From Adenophora triphylla var. japonica (lineage: Eukaryota > Streptophyta > Magnoliopsida > Asterales > Campanulaceae): a stretch of DNA of 64,000 nt. Numbering within the stretch: position 1 is the stretch's first letter; every line of letters begins with the position of its first letter. The notes beneath the pieces are model-generated. The model did not search any database. It saw only the letters and a list, made by a program, of their open reading frames with translations, and was not told where the DNA came from. Shown in pieces: positions 19,381 through 30,975 of this stretch. The position numbers and the translations under genes are program-made. The stretch lies in contig JAFEMH010002446.1 of assembly GCA_022495995.1 (NCBI GenBank), positions 277,228 to 341,227 of the forward strand, read 5' to 3'.

Positions 19381-19735
19381 ACCTTAATTAAAAGATGGCC
19401 AATCTTACGAAAAGATGGGCAATCTTACAAAAAGATGGGTAATCTCTCTAAGAGATGGGTAATCTCATGAAAAGATGGATAATCTTACGAAAAGATGGGT
19501 AATCTTATAAAAAGTTGGGTAATCTGATGAAAAGATGGTTGAATCTCACGAGGGAGATGGTTGAATCTCACGAGGGGAGATGGGTGAATCTCACGAGGGA
19601 GATGGTTTGAATCTCACGAGGGAGATGGTTGAATCTCAAGAGGGAGATGGTTGAATCTCACGAGGGAGATGGTTGAATCTCACGAGGGAAATGGGTTGAC
19701 TAAGAAATAATGGGAGAAAGTCTCACGAGGAGGTA
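19381..19735. repeat. AAGAT..ATCTT / GAGAT..ATCTC hairpin words and 22-bp array
   Basis: 19390-19540 alternates AAGATGGGTAATCTT with GAGATGGGTAATCTC forms. 19536-19690 is a 22-bp array of GATGGTTGAATCTCACGAGG. This is the transition into the large GAGAT satellite. Confidence 0.8.
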
Positions 19736-20109
19736 TCGAGGAGGGTCTTGAGAGGAAAAGTCTCGGGAAGGAATCTCACGGGGAGATGACAAGATGAAAA
19801 ATCTCGGGAGAGGATCTCACGCAGAGATAACGAAAAGATATCACGAGGAGGTAACGAGAAAGGATCTCATGAGGAGATAATCGAAATGATCTCACGAGGA
19901 GGTAACGAGAAAGGATCTCACGAGGAAATAAACAGAAAGATCTCATGAGGAGGTAACGAGAAAGGATCTCACGAGGAGATAACGGAAAGATCTCACGAGG
20001 AGATAACGAGAAAGGATCTCACGAGGAGATAACGGAAGAGGATCTTTCGAATAGATAATGAGATGCAAAATCTCGGGGGAAGGATCTCGTAGGGAGATGA
20101 TGAGATGTG
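19736..20109. repeat. GGATCTCACGAGGAGATAACG array
   Basis: Units of 24 and 26 bp alternating (about 50-bp period) around ATCTCACGAGGAGAT, a 5-bp arm, 5-bp loop hairpin. It shares words with the 41-bp satellite and may be its precursor. Confidence 0.75.
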
Positions 20110-21811
20110 AAGTCTCGGGAAAGGATCTCACGCAAAGATTATGGAAAGATCTCTCGAGGAGATAGGGAGATGCCGAATCTCGGAAAGGAATCTCACGGGG
20201 AGATAGCGAGATGCAGAATCTCAAAAGGAATCTCACGGGGAGATAGCGAGATGCAGAATCTTGGAAAGGAGTCTCACGGGGAGATAGCGAGATGTGGAAT
20301 CTCGGGAAGGAATCTCACGGGGAGATAGCGAGATGCAGAATCTCAAAAAGGAAACCCGCGGGGAGATAGCGAGATGCGGAATCTCGGGAAGTAATCTCAC
20401 AGGGAGATAGCGAGATGCAGAATCTCGGAAAGGAGTCTCACGGGGAGATAGCAAGATACAGAATCTTGGAAAGAAGTCTCACGGGGAGATAGCGAGATGC
20501 GGAATCTCGGGATGGAATCTCACGAGGAGATAGCGAGATGCAAAATCTCGGAAAGGAGTTTCACGGGGAGATAGCGAGATGCATAATCTCGGAAAGCAGT
20601 CTCACCGGGAGATAGCGAGATGCAGAATCTCGGGAAGGAATCTCACGGGGAGATAGCGAGATGCAGAATTTCGCGAAGGAATCTCACGGGGAGATAGCGA
20701 GATGCAGAATCTCGGAAAGGAGTCTCACGGGGAGATAGCGAGATCCAGAATCTCGAAAGGGAGTCTCTTGGGGAGATAGCGAGATGCGGAATCTCGGGAT
20801 GGAATCTCACGGGGAGATAGCGAGAAGCAGAATCTCAGAAAGGAGTCTCACGAGGAGATAGCAAAATGCAGAATCTCGAAAAGGAGTCTCACGGGGAGAT
20901 AGTGAGATGCGGAATCTCAGGAAGAAGTCTTACGGGGAGATAGCGAGATGCGGAATCTTGGAAGGAATCTCATGGGGAGATAGCGAGATGTAGAATCACA
21001 AAAAGGAGTCTCACGGGTAGATAGCAAGATGCGGAATCTCGGGAAGGAATCTCACAGGGAGTTATGAGATGCGGAATCTAAGGAAGGAATTTCACGGGGA
21101 GATAGCGAGATGTAGAATCTCGGAAAGGAGTCTCACGGGGAGATAGCGAGATGCGGAATCTCGAGGTGAAATCTCACGGGGAGATAGCGAGATGCAGAAT
21201 CTCTGAAAGGAGTCTCACGGGGAGATAGCGAGATGCGGAATCTCAGAAAGGAGTATCACGGGGAGATAGCTAGATGCGGAATCTCGGAAAGGAGTCTCAC
21301 GGGGAGATAGCGAGATGCGGAATCTCGGGAGGGAATCTCACGGGGAGATAGCGAGATGCAGAATCTCAGAAAGGAGTCTCACGGGGAGATAGCGAGATGC
21401 AAAATCTCGAAAAGGAGTCTCACGGGGAGATAGTGAGATGCAGAATCTCGAGAAGGAATCTCACGGGGAGTTATGAGATGCGGAATCTCGGGAAGGAATC
21501 TCACGGGGAGATAGCGAGATGCAGAATCTCGGAAAGGAGTCTCACGGGGAGATAGCGAGATGCAGAATCTCGGAAAGAAATCTCATGGGGCGATGGCGAG
21601 ATGCGGAATCTCGAGAAGGAATCTCACGGGGAGATAGCGAGATGCCGAATCTCGGAAAGGAGTTTCACGAGGAGATAGCGAGATGCGGAATCTCGGGAAG
21701 GAATCTCACGACGAGATAGCGAGATGTAGAATATCGGGAAGGAATCTCATGGGGAGATAGCGAGATGCAGAATCTCAGAAAGGAGTCTCACGGGGAGATA
21801 GCGAGATGCAG
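20110..21811. repeat. 41-bp GAGAT satellite, left part
   Basis: About 41 units of 41 bp. Each unit has two hairpins, GAGATGCGGAATCTC (loop GCGGA or GCAGA) and TCTCACGGGGAGA, with linkers GGAAAGGAG and TAGC. Because 41 is not a multiple of three, short frames cycle through the unit and are not genes. It stops at the copia target site and resumes at 32400 in the same phase. Confidence 0.95.
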
Positions 21812-22781
21812 TGTTAGTGTAAACTGCAGATGATATCGTAGATGATTTCCCAAAAGTCCAGGTGATATCGCAGATGATTTCCTGTATTGAAAATTATATA
21901 GTTGTATATTTATTGTTTATTATTTAATGGACTAATGTGCTAATATAATCTGTATAAGTCTATAGTTTATGTTTATATTTCTGAGTGCAATAGCATCAAA
22001 GAAGGAGCTAGACACGTGTGGAATTTGGAAGAAAATAATTTATACATTTTATGTATAAATTCGTAACTTGGGCAACAACAAATAAAACGTGTGAAGACTT
22101 GGTCAAGAGTTGTTGCTGAGTTATACAAGAAGTACAAGGTTGATAAAGCATGGGAGTACAAGGCGTGGAAGCATGACTTGAAGATAAATCAACATTGGTT
22201 GCTACAATTGAGGAAGTGGAAGCTAAAATTGTGGAACAACTTCAACCACTCTCCCTACACTTTCTCAATGTACAAGACCAGCCCCAAGGCTGTTAATTGA
22301 GTAGCCTTCAAGTATTTGAAGACTATAAATAAGCTAAGAAGGTTTCATTTAAAGATATGCCAATTTACATCATAACATTCACACCTTCGAAAGCTTAGAG
22401 ATAGAGTTCTTTGTTTGGTTCTTTTTAATCCTTCCTCCCTTGTAATTTCGCACTTGAGTACATTGGTATCAAGTTGTGTGAAGGCTAGGATAGGATTCCG
22501 TTCTTTATCTCTTGTTCCATAGAGCTCAAAATAGTTATAGCTATAGGGAACTTTCAGCTTTGTAAATTCATTTATAGTGATTATAAAGTCTTTCCTAAGA
22601 GGCACTCTCAAGTTATATTTATATAACTTGAGAAAAACAATTTTGGTGTCTTTATTCAGCTGCAAACTCTTTTACAAAATTGTTTTATTTTCGAAGTGTG
22701 TGTGTGCTATCATCCCAAGTGCTATCGTTGGTGCAATTATCACCTTGGATATCACTTGTGATTCTGGCCGTGACAATTTCA
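21812..22781 (+). repeat. 5' LTR of the Sirevirus-type element
   Basis: 970 bp, TGTTAGTGTAAAC to GACAATTTCA. It contains TATAAATA at 22324-22331 and a direct repeat of GATATCGYAGATGATTTCC near the start. Confidence 0.93.
22324..22331 (+). promoter_or_regulatory. TATA box of the Sirevirus 5' LTR
   Basis: GACTATAAATAAGC; the same box is at 31945-31952 in the 3' LTR. Confidence 0.75.
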
Positions 22782-22783
22782 AT

Positions 22784-22795
22784 TGGTATCAGAGT
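22784..22795 (+). other. Primer-binding site (initiator Met-tRNA)
   Basis: TGGTATCAGAGT two bases after the LTR, complementary to the 3' end of plant initiator tRNA-Met except possibly its last base. Confidence 0.85.
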
Positions 22796-22833
22796 AGGTC
22801 ACTTGACGTTACTAAGTGCTTGGTCTAGGTGTC

Positions 22834-24571
22834 ATGACTTTTGATCCTGCAAATCCAAACCAAAAACGTCTTCCTGTTTTAGATGGTTCGAATTATGCAT
22901 ATTGGAAAATTCGCCTTCGCTCGCATATCAAATCAATTGATCTTCGAGCATGGCGATCTATAGTTCATGGGTATTCTCTTCCACTGTTACCTCCTGATGA
23001 GGATGGTGATATTCAGGTTAAACCTGAAGGCGAGTGGACTAATGAAGAGATCACCCTAGCTAACTATAATGAGAAAGCTCTTAATGCTATCTTTGAGTGG
23101 GTTGACATGCATATTTTTAAACTTATTCAAAATAGTTCCACAGCTCAAGAAGCTTGGGATATTTTACAAAGGTTTTGTGAAGGTGATTCTAGTGTGCGTG
23201 AAAACAAACTTAGAGGTCTTACTGGCAAATTTGAAAGGTTGAGAATGGGTGAAAGTGATACCATTTCCTCTTATTTTGAAAAATTGTTTGACATTGCTAA
23301 TGAGTGTCAACTTTTAGATGAACCTTTTACAAACAAACAATTGGTTTCAAAGGCTATTAGAACTCTCCCTGAGCGTTTTAATATAAAGGTTTCATCTATA
23401 GAAGAGGCACACAACCTTTCTACTATGGACATCGATTCCTTAATGAGCATTTTAAAATTTTTTGAGTCAAACCTTGCTGAGCAAAGTGAAGCTTCTAAAG
23501 GCAAGAGTGTTGCTTTAAAAGTTCAATCCTCTAGTGGTTCAACTAATGAGGATGACAAAATTTTTGAGGAATTAGGTGAAGATGCCAGTGTTGTCTTACT
23601 TGCTAGGAAGTATAACTCAATGGTAAGAAAATTTAACAAAGAAAATGTGCAGGTGAAGGCTAAAGAGCAACAAACCAAGGTGTACTATTCAATGCCAAAG
23701 AGGACATTTCCATCTACTCAGAAAGGTGGTCCCATAAGGAGAGCATCATCAGATCAATCCAGATCTGATCCAAAATACCTTGAATCAATCCAATGTCATG
23801 CTTGCTCTGGATGGGGTCATTACTCAGTGACAATGAGGATGAGGAGACCAATCAATCTAAAGATTCAGATCAAACATCAATGGTGGTTACAAATTGTGAC
23901 TCGGATTCTGTCAGTGATACCCCAGGTGATATCCAAAGTGGGATAGAACCAGAGATATCATCCAACAGGTATACATATTTAAATTTGATAAATGTTGTTT
24001 GTTTTGTGGGTTCTGTTAACATGGATGCAGGTAGTTCATAAGAGGGTGAACAAAGTAAGGAGTTCAACAAGAATGAACTCATTTGTGGTCTTAAGAACCT
24101 ATGTAAAGAATTGGTGGACGAATGGAAGAAAGAGAACAACAAGGTGATCTCTCTGTCCAAGGAGGTTCAAGACCTGACTGTGGCTTGACTAGATTGGAAG
24201 TTCAACTCACAAATAAGGATGTGGAGCTGGACAAAGTCAAGGCCAAACTAACTCTTGCCGAGGCAACATTCAAGAAACTCAACACGAGTTCTACCAAGTT
24301 AGATGCAATTCTTGGGTTGTCCAAACCACTCAAGGCAGGTATGGGTTTTCAAGAGTCTTTAAATGCTATTACATCTACTTTGTCTAATACGGAAGATAAG
24401 TTAGTTTTTGTTAAAGAAAGAGATCATGTTGAACTAATATCTTCTGATAAGTCTTCTGAAAAGGTAAAAATATGTAACTACTGTTACTCTTCTGGACATT
24501 TGAAAAATGATTGTAAAACTCTTTTAAAGAAACAAATTAGCTTCCCGTGTGATACCCGAAGTGCCACCTAG
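22834..24571 (+). pseudogene. Sirevirus gag, frameshifted
   Basis: Gag forms the virus-like particle and binds RNA. ATG at 22834 (MTFDPANPN) is a better start than the in-frame GTG at 22816. An N-terminal UBN2-type region with 'LDGSNYAYWKIRLRSHI' near residue 20 is followed by 'AWDILQRFCEG' and a first zinc-knuckle remnant 'CHACSGWGH' at about 23790. The frame changes there, an acidic stretch follows in another frame to a stop at about 24040, and a coiled-coil-like segment with a second knuckle 'CNYCYSSGHLKNDC' (about 24471-24512) ends at 24571. At least two frameshifts and a stop; not functional as is. Confidence 0.85.
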
Positions 24572-24648
24572 CACGTCGATATCACTCGCAGAAAAATTAT
24601 CAAAGTAGGAAAGTATGGAAACCTAAGTCTAACCTGATATGTGATGTT

Positions 24649-25059
24649 GTGTGCACTGCCTTAAAAACTAATGTTGAAGGTTCATGGTATTTTGATAGTG
24701 GTTGTTCACGCCACATGACAGGAACAAAAATGTTTTTGAAAGAATATGAACCTATTCAAGGTGGTAGTGTAACATATGGTGGTGGTGGCAAGAGTAATAT
24801 AGTAGGAAAAGGGATTTTAAATATACCTAGATTTCCTGCTTTGAAAAATGTTTTACATGTTGATGGACTTGTAACTAATTTAATTAGTATTAGCCAACTT
24901 TGTGATGACAACCTTGAAGTGAAATTCAATAAAAACACTTGTGAAGTTTTTTATTGTACCAATAACTGTGTTATGACTGGTACTAGGTCAAGTAATAACT
25001 GTTATCTTGTTGAGGATAAACAAGTATGTCATTCTGTGAGGGTTGATGATGCTACCTTA
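24649..25059 (+). pseudogene. Sirevirus aspartic protease region
   Basis: Cleaves the polyprotein. The active-site motif WYFDSGCSRHMTG lies at about 24685-24723 and the flap-side 'NVLHVDGLVTNLISISQL' about 45 residues on, as in copia proteases. The frame is open to 25149 into the integrase zinc finger, but it is separated from gag by stops at 24571-24648. Confidence 0.85.
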
Positions 25060-26304
25060 TGGCATCAAAAGTTGGGTCATGTCCATTTTCGAAACATTGT
25101 GAAACTCATTAATGCTGAAGCTATAAGTGGTATACCTAGTCTGGAATAAGTACGAAAATCATATGTGAAGACTGCCTAAAAGGTAAACAAACACGTGCTA
25201 CCCATAGTGCTACCCAACATAATGAGGAGTATTCTGGGACAACACACTGTTTTCAATTGATGCATATGGATTTAATGGGTCCAGTGGAGGTAGACAGTCT
25301 AGAAGGTAAGAGATATACTTTTGTAATAGTTGATGATTTTTCTAGATTTACTTGGGTATATTTTTTGAAAGAAAAATCAGAAACTTTTGAAAAGTATAAA
25401 ATCTTACATGCTAAAATCAAAAACATGTTTTGTGCTCTTATCATGCGAATAAGGTCTGGTCATGGAACGGAGTTCAATAATTCATTATTCTTTACTTTTT
25501 GTGAATTAAAAGGAATTAAACATGAGTTTTCTGCTCCTAAAACACCTCAACAAAATGGGGTGGCTGAAAGGAAAAATAGGACCTTACTTGAAATGGCAAT
25601 TGTGATGTTATTTTCAAAAAGAATTTCTAAAAGATTTTGGGCTGAGGCCTTAAACACAGCTTGTCACACGGCCTATAGAGTTTTTCTAAGACCTGGTACT
25701 AGAATGACACCTTATAAAATTTTGAATGGTAGGATACCAAAGGTACATTATTTTCATACATTTGGGTGTGTGTGTGTGTTATGTTCTAAATGATCGGGAT
25801 TACTTAGCTAAATTTGACTCTAAAAGTGATAAGGCTATATTTCTTGGGTATGCTCAGGACAGTCGAGCATACAGGGCTTATAACCTTAGGTTAAAAACCA
25901 TTTAGGAATCAATTAACATTGTTTTTGATGATTTAGCAAGTGTTACAGGTGATGGAGTACAGGAATCTCTATTGATATTGCTGGAAGAACTGGAGGATCA
26001 AAATCAAGTAAGTGATATCCCAGGTGCTAGCCCAAGTATTGCCAGAGAAGGGATAGCATCTCCGGTATCACCCAAGTCCAGTCTAGCAACTGAAAAGGAG
26101 GAACAGTCAGATGATGATGCTCATGTGCATAAATATTTGAGAAGGGATCCACCAGCTAGGATCAGAAGAGATCATCCTTCATCTCAAATCATTGGAGAAT
26201 CAAGTGAAGGGGTACGAACAAGGAATAAAGGACACTTTAGTAACCGTGAAATGGCAAGGTATGTGTGCATGTCCACCACATACCACAAGGTAAAATATTC
26301 CTAA
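25060..26304 (+). pseudogene. Sirevirus integrase with a catalytic Asp lost
   Basis: Inserts element cDNA into the genome. GAG-pre-integrase zinc finger 'WHQKLGHVHF' (25060) with the Cys pair CEDC further on; catalytic core from 'HMDLMGP' (about 25262, first Asp). The second Asp position reads RSGHGTEF, with a GGT Gly codon at 25458-25460. The Glu motif 'GVAERKNR' is present (about 25560). Stops at 25147 and 25791, and another near 25903, split it. The C-terminal part (25972-26304) is an acidic linker. Loss of the second acidic residue should abolish catalysis even if the frame were intact. Confidence 0.85.
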
Positions 26305-27843
26305 TTTGTTTCTTCTTTAGAACCCAAATATATTTCTGAAGCTTTAAAAGATAATATTTGGATACATGCCATGCAAGAGGAACTTGAACAATTTGCTCGT
26401 AATGAAGTTTGGTGTTTAGTACCACGTCCCATTAACACTAATGTAATTGGTACAAAATGGATTTTCAAGAATAAATCAGATGAGCAAGGAAATATTATAA
26501 GGAACAAAGCTCATCTCGTAGCTCAAGGTTACACCCAAATTAAAGGTGTTGACTTTGATGAGACCTTTGCTCCCGTTGCTAGAATAGAATCCATAAGACT
26601 CCTCTTGGCTATAGCTTGTTTTCTAAAAATTACTTTGTTTCAAATGGATGTTAAAGCTGCCTTTTTAAATGGTTATTTAAAAGAAGAAGTTTTTGTTGAA
26701 CAACCAAAAGGATTTGAAGATCCTCATCTACCAAACCATGTGTATAGACTTGATAAAGCCCTATATGGCTTGAAACAAGCTCCACGTGCATGGTATGGTC
26801 GCTTAACCTCTTTCTTACTTGAATATGGTTTTACAAGAGGTGAAGCAGATAGGACCTTATTTATCCTAAGGCATGGCAAAGAGACAGTCATTGTTCAAAT
26901 CTATGTTGATGACATAGTCTATGGCTCTACTTCTCAAACGTGTTTAAAAGATTTTGTAGAGGCTATGACATCAACATTTGAAATGAGCATGATTGGTGAG
27001 TTAACATTCTTTCTAGGCTTGCAGGTGAAACAATCAAATGAAGGAATATTCATTTCACAAAGCAAGTATGCAAAGAGCCTAGTAAAAAGGTTTGGGTTGG
27101 AAGGAGCAAAAAGTTCAAAAATCCCTATGTGTTCTTCTCTCAAACTTGGTAGAGACCAAGTAGGTGAGGATGTTGATCCTAATCTATATCGTTCTATGAT
27201 AGGTAGCCTTCTCTATCTCACTTCTAGTCGTCCTGATATCATGTTCAGCGTGTGTGTTTGTGCACGTTATCAAGCTAATCCTAAAGTCTCACACCTTAAT
27301 TCTGTCAAAAAGATAATTAAATATGTTTCAGGAACAAGTGAATTAGGGATTTGGTTTAGTGAGGATACTAATACCAATTTGGTAGGCTTTAGCGACTCGG
27401 ATTGGGCGGGGGATATGAATGATAGGAAGAGTTCTAGTGGGGGGTGTTTTTACTTGGGTAACAATTTAGTGTCATGGTAAAATCGTAAACAAAATTGTGT
27501 CTCTCTTTCCACAGCTGAGTCTGAGTATGTTGCAGCTGGTAGTTGTTGCTCACAACTTATTTGGCTAAAACATATGCTAGATGACTATGGTCTAGAGAGT
27601 AATTCTTTAACTATGTACTGTGATAACCTGAGTGCTATCAACATTTCAAAAAACCCTGTTCAACATTCCCGTACTAAGCACATAGACATACGTTAACATT
27701 TTCTTAGAGATATGGTAGATAAAGGCCTAATTAACATTGATCATATTGATACTAAGTATCAACTGGCTGATATCTTTACCAAGGCCTTAGACCACGAGAG
27801 ATTTTCTAGTTTGAAAAGATCTCTTGGTCTTTGTAATCTCTGA
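26305..27843 (+). pseudogene. Sirevirus reverse transcriptase-RNase H
   Basis: Copies the RNA genome. A 370-codon frame (26371-27480) covers RVT_2: 'TKWIFKNK', '[12 protein letters not shown]' (about 26640), '[13 protein letters not shown]' (about 26760) and YVDD at 26902-26913. RNase H begins '[12 protein letters not shown]' (about 27379). A TAA at 27478 interrupts it; the domain then continues in frame through 'STAESEYVAAGS' and a second in-frame TAA near 27694, ending at TGA 27841-27843. Polymerase catalytic residues are intact; the damage is in RNase H. Confidence 0.9.
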
Positions 27844-29122
27844 GTCTGTTCGTCTGTGCTACCCCGGGTGATGTTATCACTCAGGGTAACACTTGTATAT
27901 TAGTGTATTTTTTTTCCTTTATTTACTTAAAAAAATGCATTATTATTTGTTAGCTTAGTTCTAACCGTGGCACATACTGACCTTTTTGTTATGGTAGGTT
28001 ATTACTTAGGTTAGCATGTATGATATCATTCCCTTCATATGCTTAAAGTGACAAAGTCACTAATCTTTTCTTTTTGATAGATAAAAGGCAAAGGTAATAT
28101 TTCCATACTATTCTCTCGAGCTCGGGGCACGGTGTTCGCTGCAACGATGTACTCTTGCCAATGAGAATGTATGAGGTGGTTTATGCTAAGTATTAGGGAC
28201 ATGGAGTTCGCTACTACAGTGTACCCTACTTGAAAGGCATAAACTCACTTTATCATTACACTTGAATATAACTCGAAGCACGGAGCTCGTTACTACGATG
28301 CTTTCTTGTTTAAAGAAGTGTATTGATCTTTTATAACAAGCAATGTACTTAAAAATATATATAGGCTTATAATGCCTAAAGTGCATGAAAAATGCTCAGC
28401 TTGTTATGCCTGAAGTGCTTGAAAAATGCTCAGCTTGTTATGCTTGAGGTGTTTAAAAATGAAAATATTTATCAAGGGGATTTATATCACATGTGTTATC
28501 CTATGTGTTACCATCATTGCCTTAACACATTAGTGTGTGCTATATTAGTTTTTTTATTTCTTATTTTCGAAATATTGTTGATTAATTTTTCAAAATCTGA
28601 AAGTCTTTTTAACTAAAGAGTTTACGATTTTGAAAACGTCTTCAACAAGTTTCCTTTATTTTTTGGTAAACTTTGTTGAGTAACTAACCCATATTTATTT
28701 TGATTTGTGCATATAATGTTTTGGGCTTAGTTGCAATATATTTGGTTTACTTATTTTTTATTTTTACGTTTTTACTTAAAAAAAAAATTTGTTTTTTAAA
28801 TTTTTTTAATTCAGCCGTGTTGTTTTATCTTTAAGTTGGTTGGGGTTTAATAAAAAAGGTGTGGTTAGGGTTTTATTTTGAAATATGTGGATAGGGATTA
28901 GTTAGAGTATTAATAGGGTTTTAGTTTAGATAGGACCTTTAATGTCAAATCAAATTAATATTATGTTTCCTATCTAATCTCTCTCTCCTATTTTCACTCA
29001 ACCTCCTCCATTTCTCTCTCTATCCGTTACCCTCTCTTCTTTCTTAAACCCTCCTTCCAGCGTCTTCGTTCCTTTCTCAACCTAGGTCAAAATTACGTCC
29101 CAAAAAATTCCCAACAATCTCC
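27844..29122. other. Spacer between pol and the env-position ORF
   Basis: AT-rich. Holds three diverged copies of a GCACGGWGYTCGCTACNACGATG motif (about 28118, 28198, 28275), a direct repeat of AATGCTCAGCTTGTTATGC (about 28391 and 28425), poly-A/T runs, and a CT-rich stretch at 28978-29060 that looks like a 5' untranslated leader for the next ORF. No gene seen. Confidence 0.5.
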
Positions 29123-30975
29123 ATGGCTTCTCCATCCAAAACCAATACCGAACCATCTCACATGGACCAAATGGACATATCACCAAGCATTGCTCCATCC
29201 GTGGCTTCTCGTGTGGCCATGGAAACTTCACCAATGATCACTCCAAGCTCTTCTCCACCTACAATGGCGATTGTTCCGGCCTCTGCCCCTGTTGCCTCGT
29301 TTGAACATGGAATCCCTAAGGTAACTCTCATTCCAGCCGAGCCAAAGAGAAAGAGGAAAGCCCCAACTACCAAGCTATCTCCTCAGGTGGCAAAGAGGAG
29401 GTCTTCTAACCGCATTAGGTCAATCAAGTCCAAGGCAACTTCAAATACCACCTTTGATCCGGTTGAAGTTTCAAAAAGCTCCCTAGATGTGTCCTCACCC
29501 CATGTGAGTGACGAGAATTTTGATGCCAACAAGGAGAAGGAGCCTTCTGTGGATTCTTTTGATGCTTGGGTGGATGCTGATGAGGAGGAAACTCTTTCTG
29601 ATTTTCAGAAGAAAAAGGCCAAGGGCAAAGCTACTGTGAGTGCTACCAAAGGTGCTATCAAGAAGAAGATATCATCTGAGGTAACACCTGCTCCCTCCTC
29701 TGTTCCTACTCATTTCTCTAGTGGTAATTCTGGTGATGAGATTATTCGAAATGAAGAGGATAAGGCTTTTCTAAAACCTTTTCTTACTCTGGAATTTTAT
29801 AAGAAAGAAAATATGGAATTTTGGTTGAATAATTCGAGTAAGAGATTGTTAAAAGAAAAGCACATTGATGAGGGTCAGTTGGAAAAGGAAGGAATGGTTC
29901 AGTTTTTGAAGGACAGGAATTTTCTAAATGCTAATAATCATGCTTCTGTGTTTGTTGAGAGTGTTGTACGCAATTTCTTTGCTAATTTGCATGCTCATTT
30001 GGATGATGAAGGGTCTGAAAAGTTTGGTAAAGTGTTTGTTAGGGGAAAAGTCTATTCTTTTACTCCAGCCCTAATTAACAAAGTTTTAGGCCTCCCAAAT
30101 GTAGATGATGAGAGCATTAGGGTCAATAGAGATGAAATGGTAAAATTGCTCACTCACAACAAATTGCAGTCCTGGCCATTGAAAGAGAAACTTCATGCTT
30201 CTAGGCTTACCTCTCTATATTATGTGCTTCACAAATTGTGCATCTTCAATTGGCTCCCTACAACTAAAGAACCTATGTGACATTGGAGCATGCGAATGTG
30301 TTGTATAGATTGGGTAAAAACTTAAGGATTAACTTTGAAAGATTAGTGTTCAAACACTTAGCTTCATGGGGTAGAAAAAAGGAAGTGAACATTAGCTTTT
30401 TCCCCTATCCTTCTCTAATCTTTAAAGTTTTGGTATTTCAATCCTTGCCCATTGAAGCCTCTGATGTTTTCACCACTGAACCTGAGTATTATACCATTGA
30501 TCAACAACTGAAAAAGGGCAAAAGGTATACAAAAGATCTCCCTTGGAACAAATCTGATGAAACAGCCCATGCTCTTCCCAGTGCTATCTCACGTGATATC
30601 CCAAGTGCTTCCCCAGGTGTTGCCCCTAATACTTTTGCAGGAACTGATGCTGCAAGTATTCTGACCAACATGATGAATCTTTTGGGCAACTCTGGTCCAT
30701 CATTCCCAAAGGCAACAGTGATTAACTTCTTGCACAAACAATCAAGTGCAATGGGAGAACTTGCTGAGGGATGGGCTAAGCTTAAGCGGTGTTACGATGC
30801 TTTTATTGATGAAATTTCTTCCCAAACAGGGAGAGGATCTGCCGCCGCCGCAACTTCGGAGCCGGTGCTACCGGCAGTGCTACCACCGCTTGGCCCAAGT
30901 GATGGTGGAAGTGATAGGGAAGGAGATCAGGAGGAAGATGAAGAAGAAGAGGAGTTTGAAGAAGAAGAAAGCTGA
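29123..30975 (+). pseudogene. Env-position ORF with plant transposon-protein domain, one frameshift
   Basis: ATG at 29123 starts a 385-codon frame: a Ser/Pro/Thr-rich N-terminus, a basic patch 'KRKRKAP', an acidic-basic middle, then from about residue 215 a globular region with 'LDDEGSEKFGKVFVRGKVY' and 'INKVLGLPNVDDE', resembling the putative plant transposon protein domain PF20167. TGA at 30278-30280; the homology continues one frame over from 30277 ('TLEHANVLYRLGKNLR') to 30975, ending in a Glu-rich tail. I see no signal peptide or transmembrane segment, so I do not call it an envelope. Function unknown. Confidence 0.7.

Noticed and set aside
29123..30975. True envelope glycoprotein
   Set aside because: No signal peptide, transmembrane segment or Cys-rich ectodomain visible; a domain resembling a plant transposon protein fits better.
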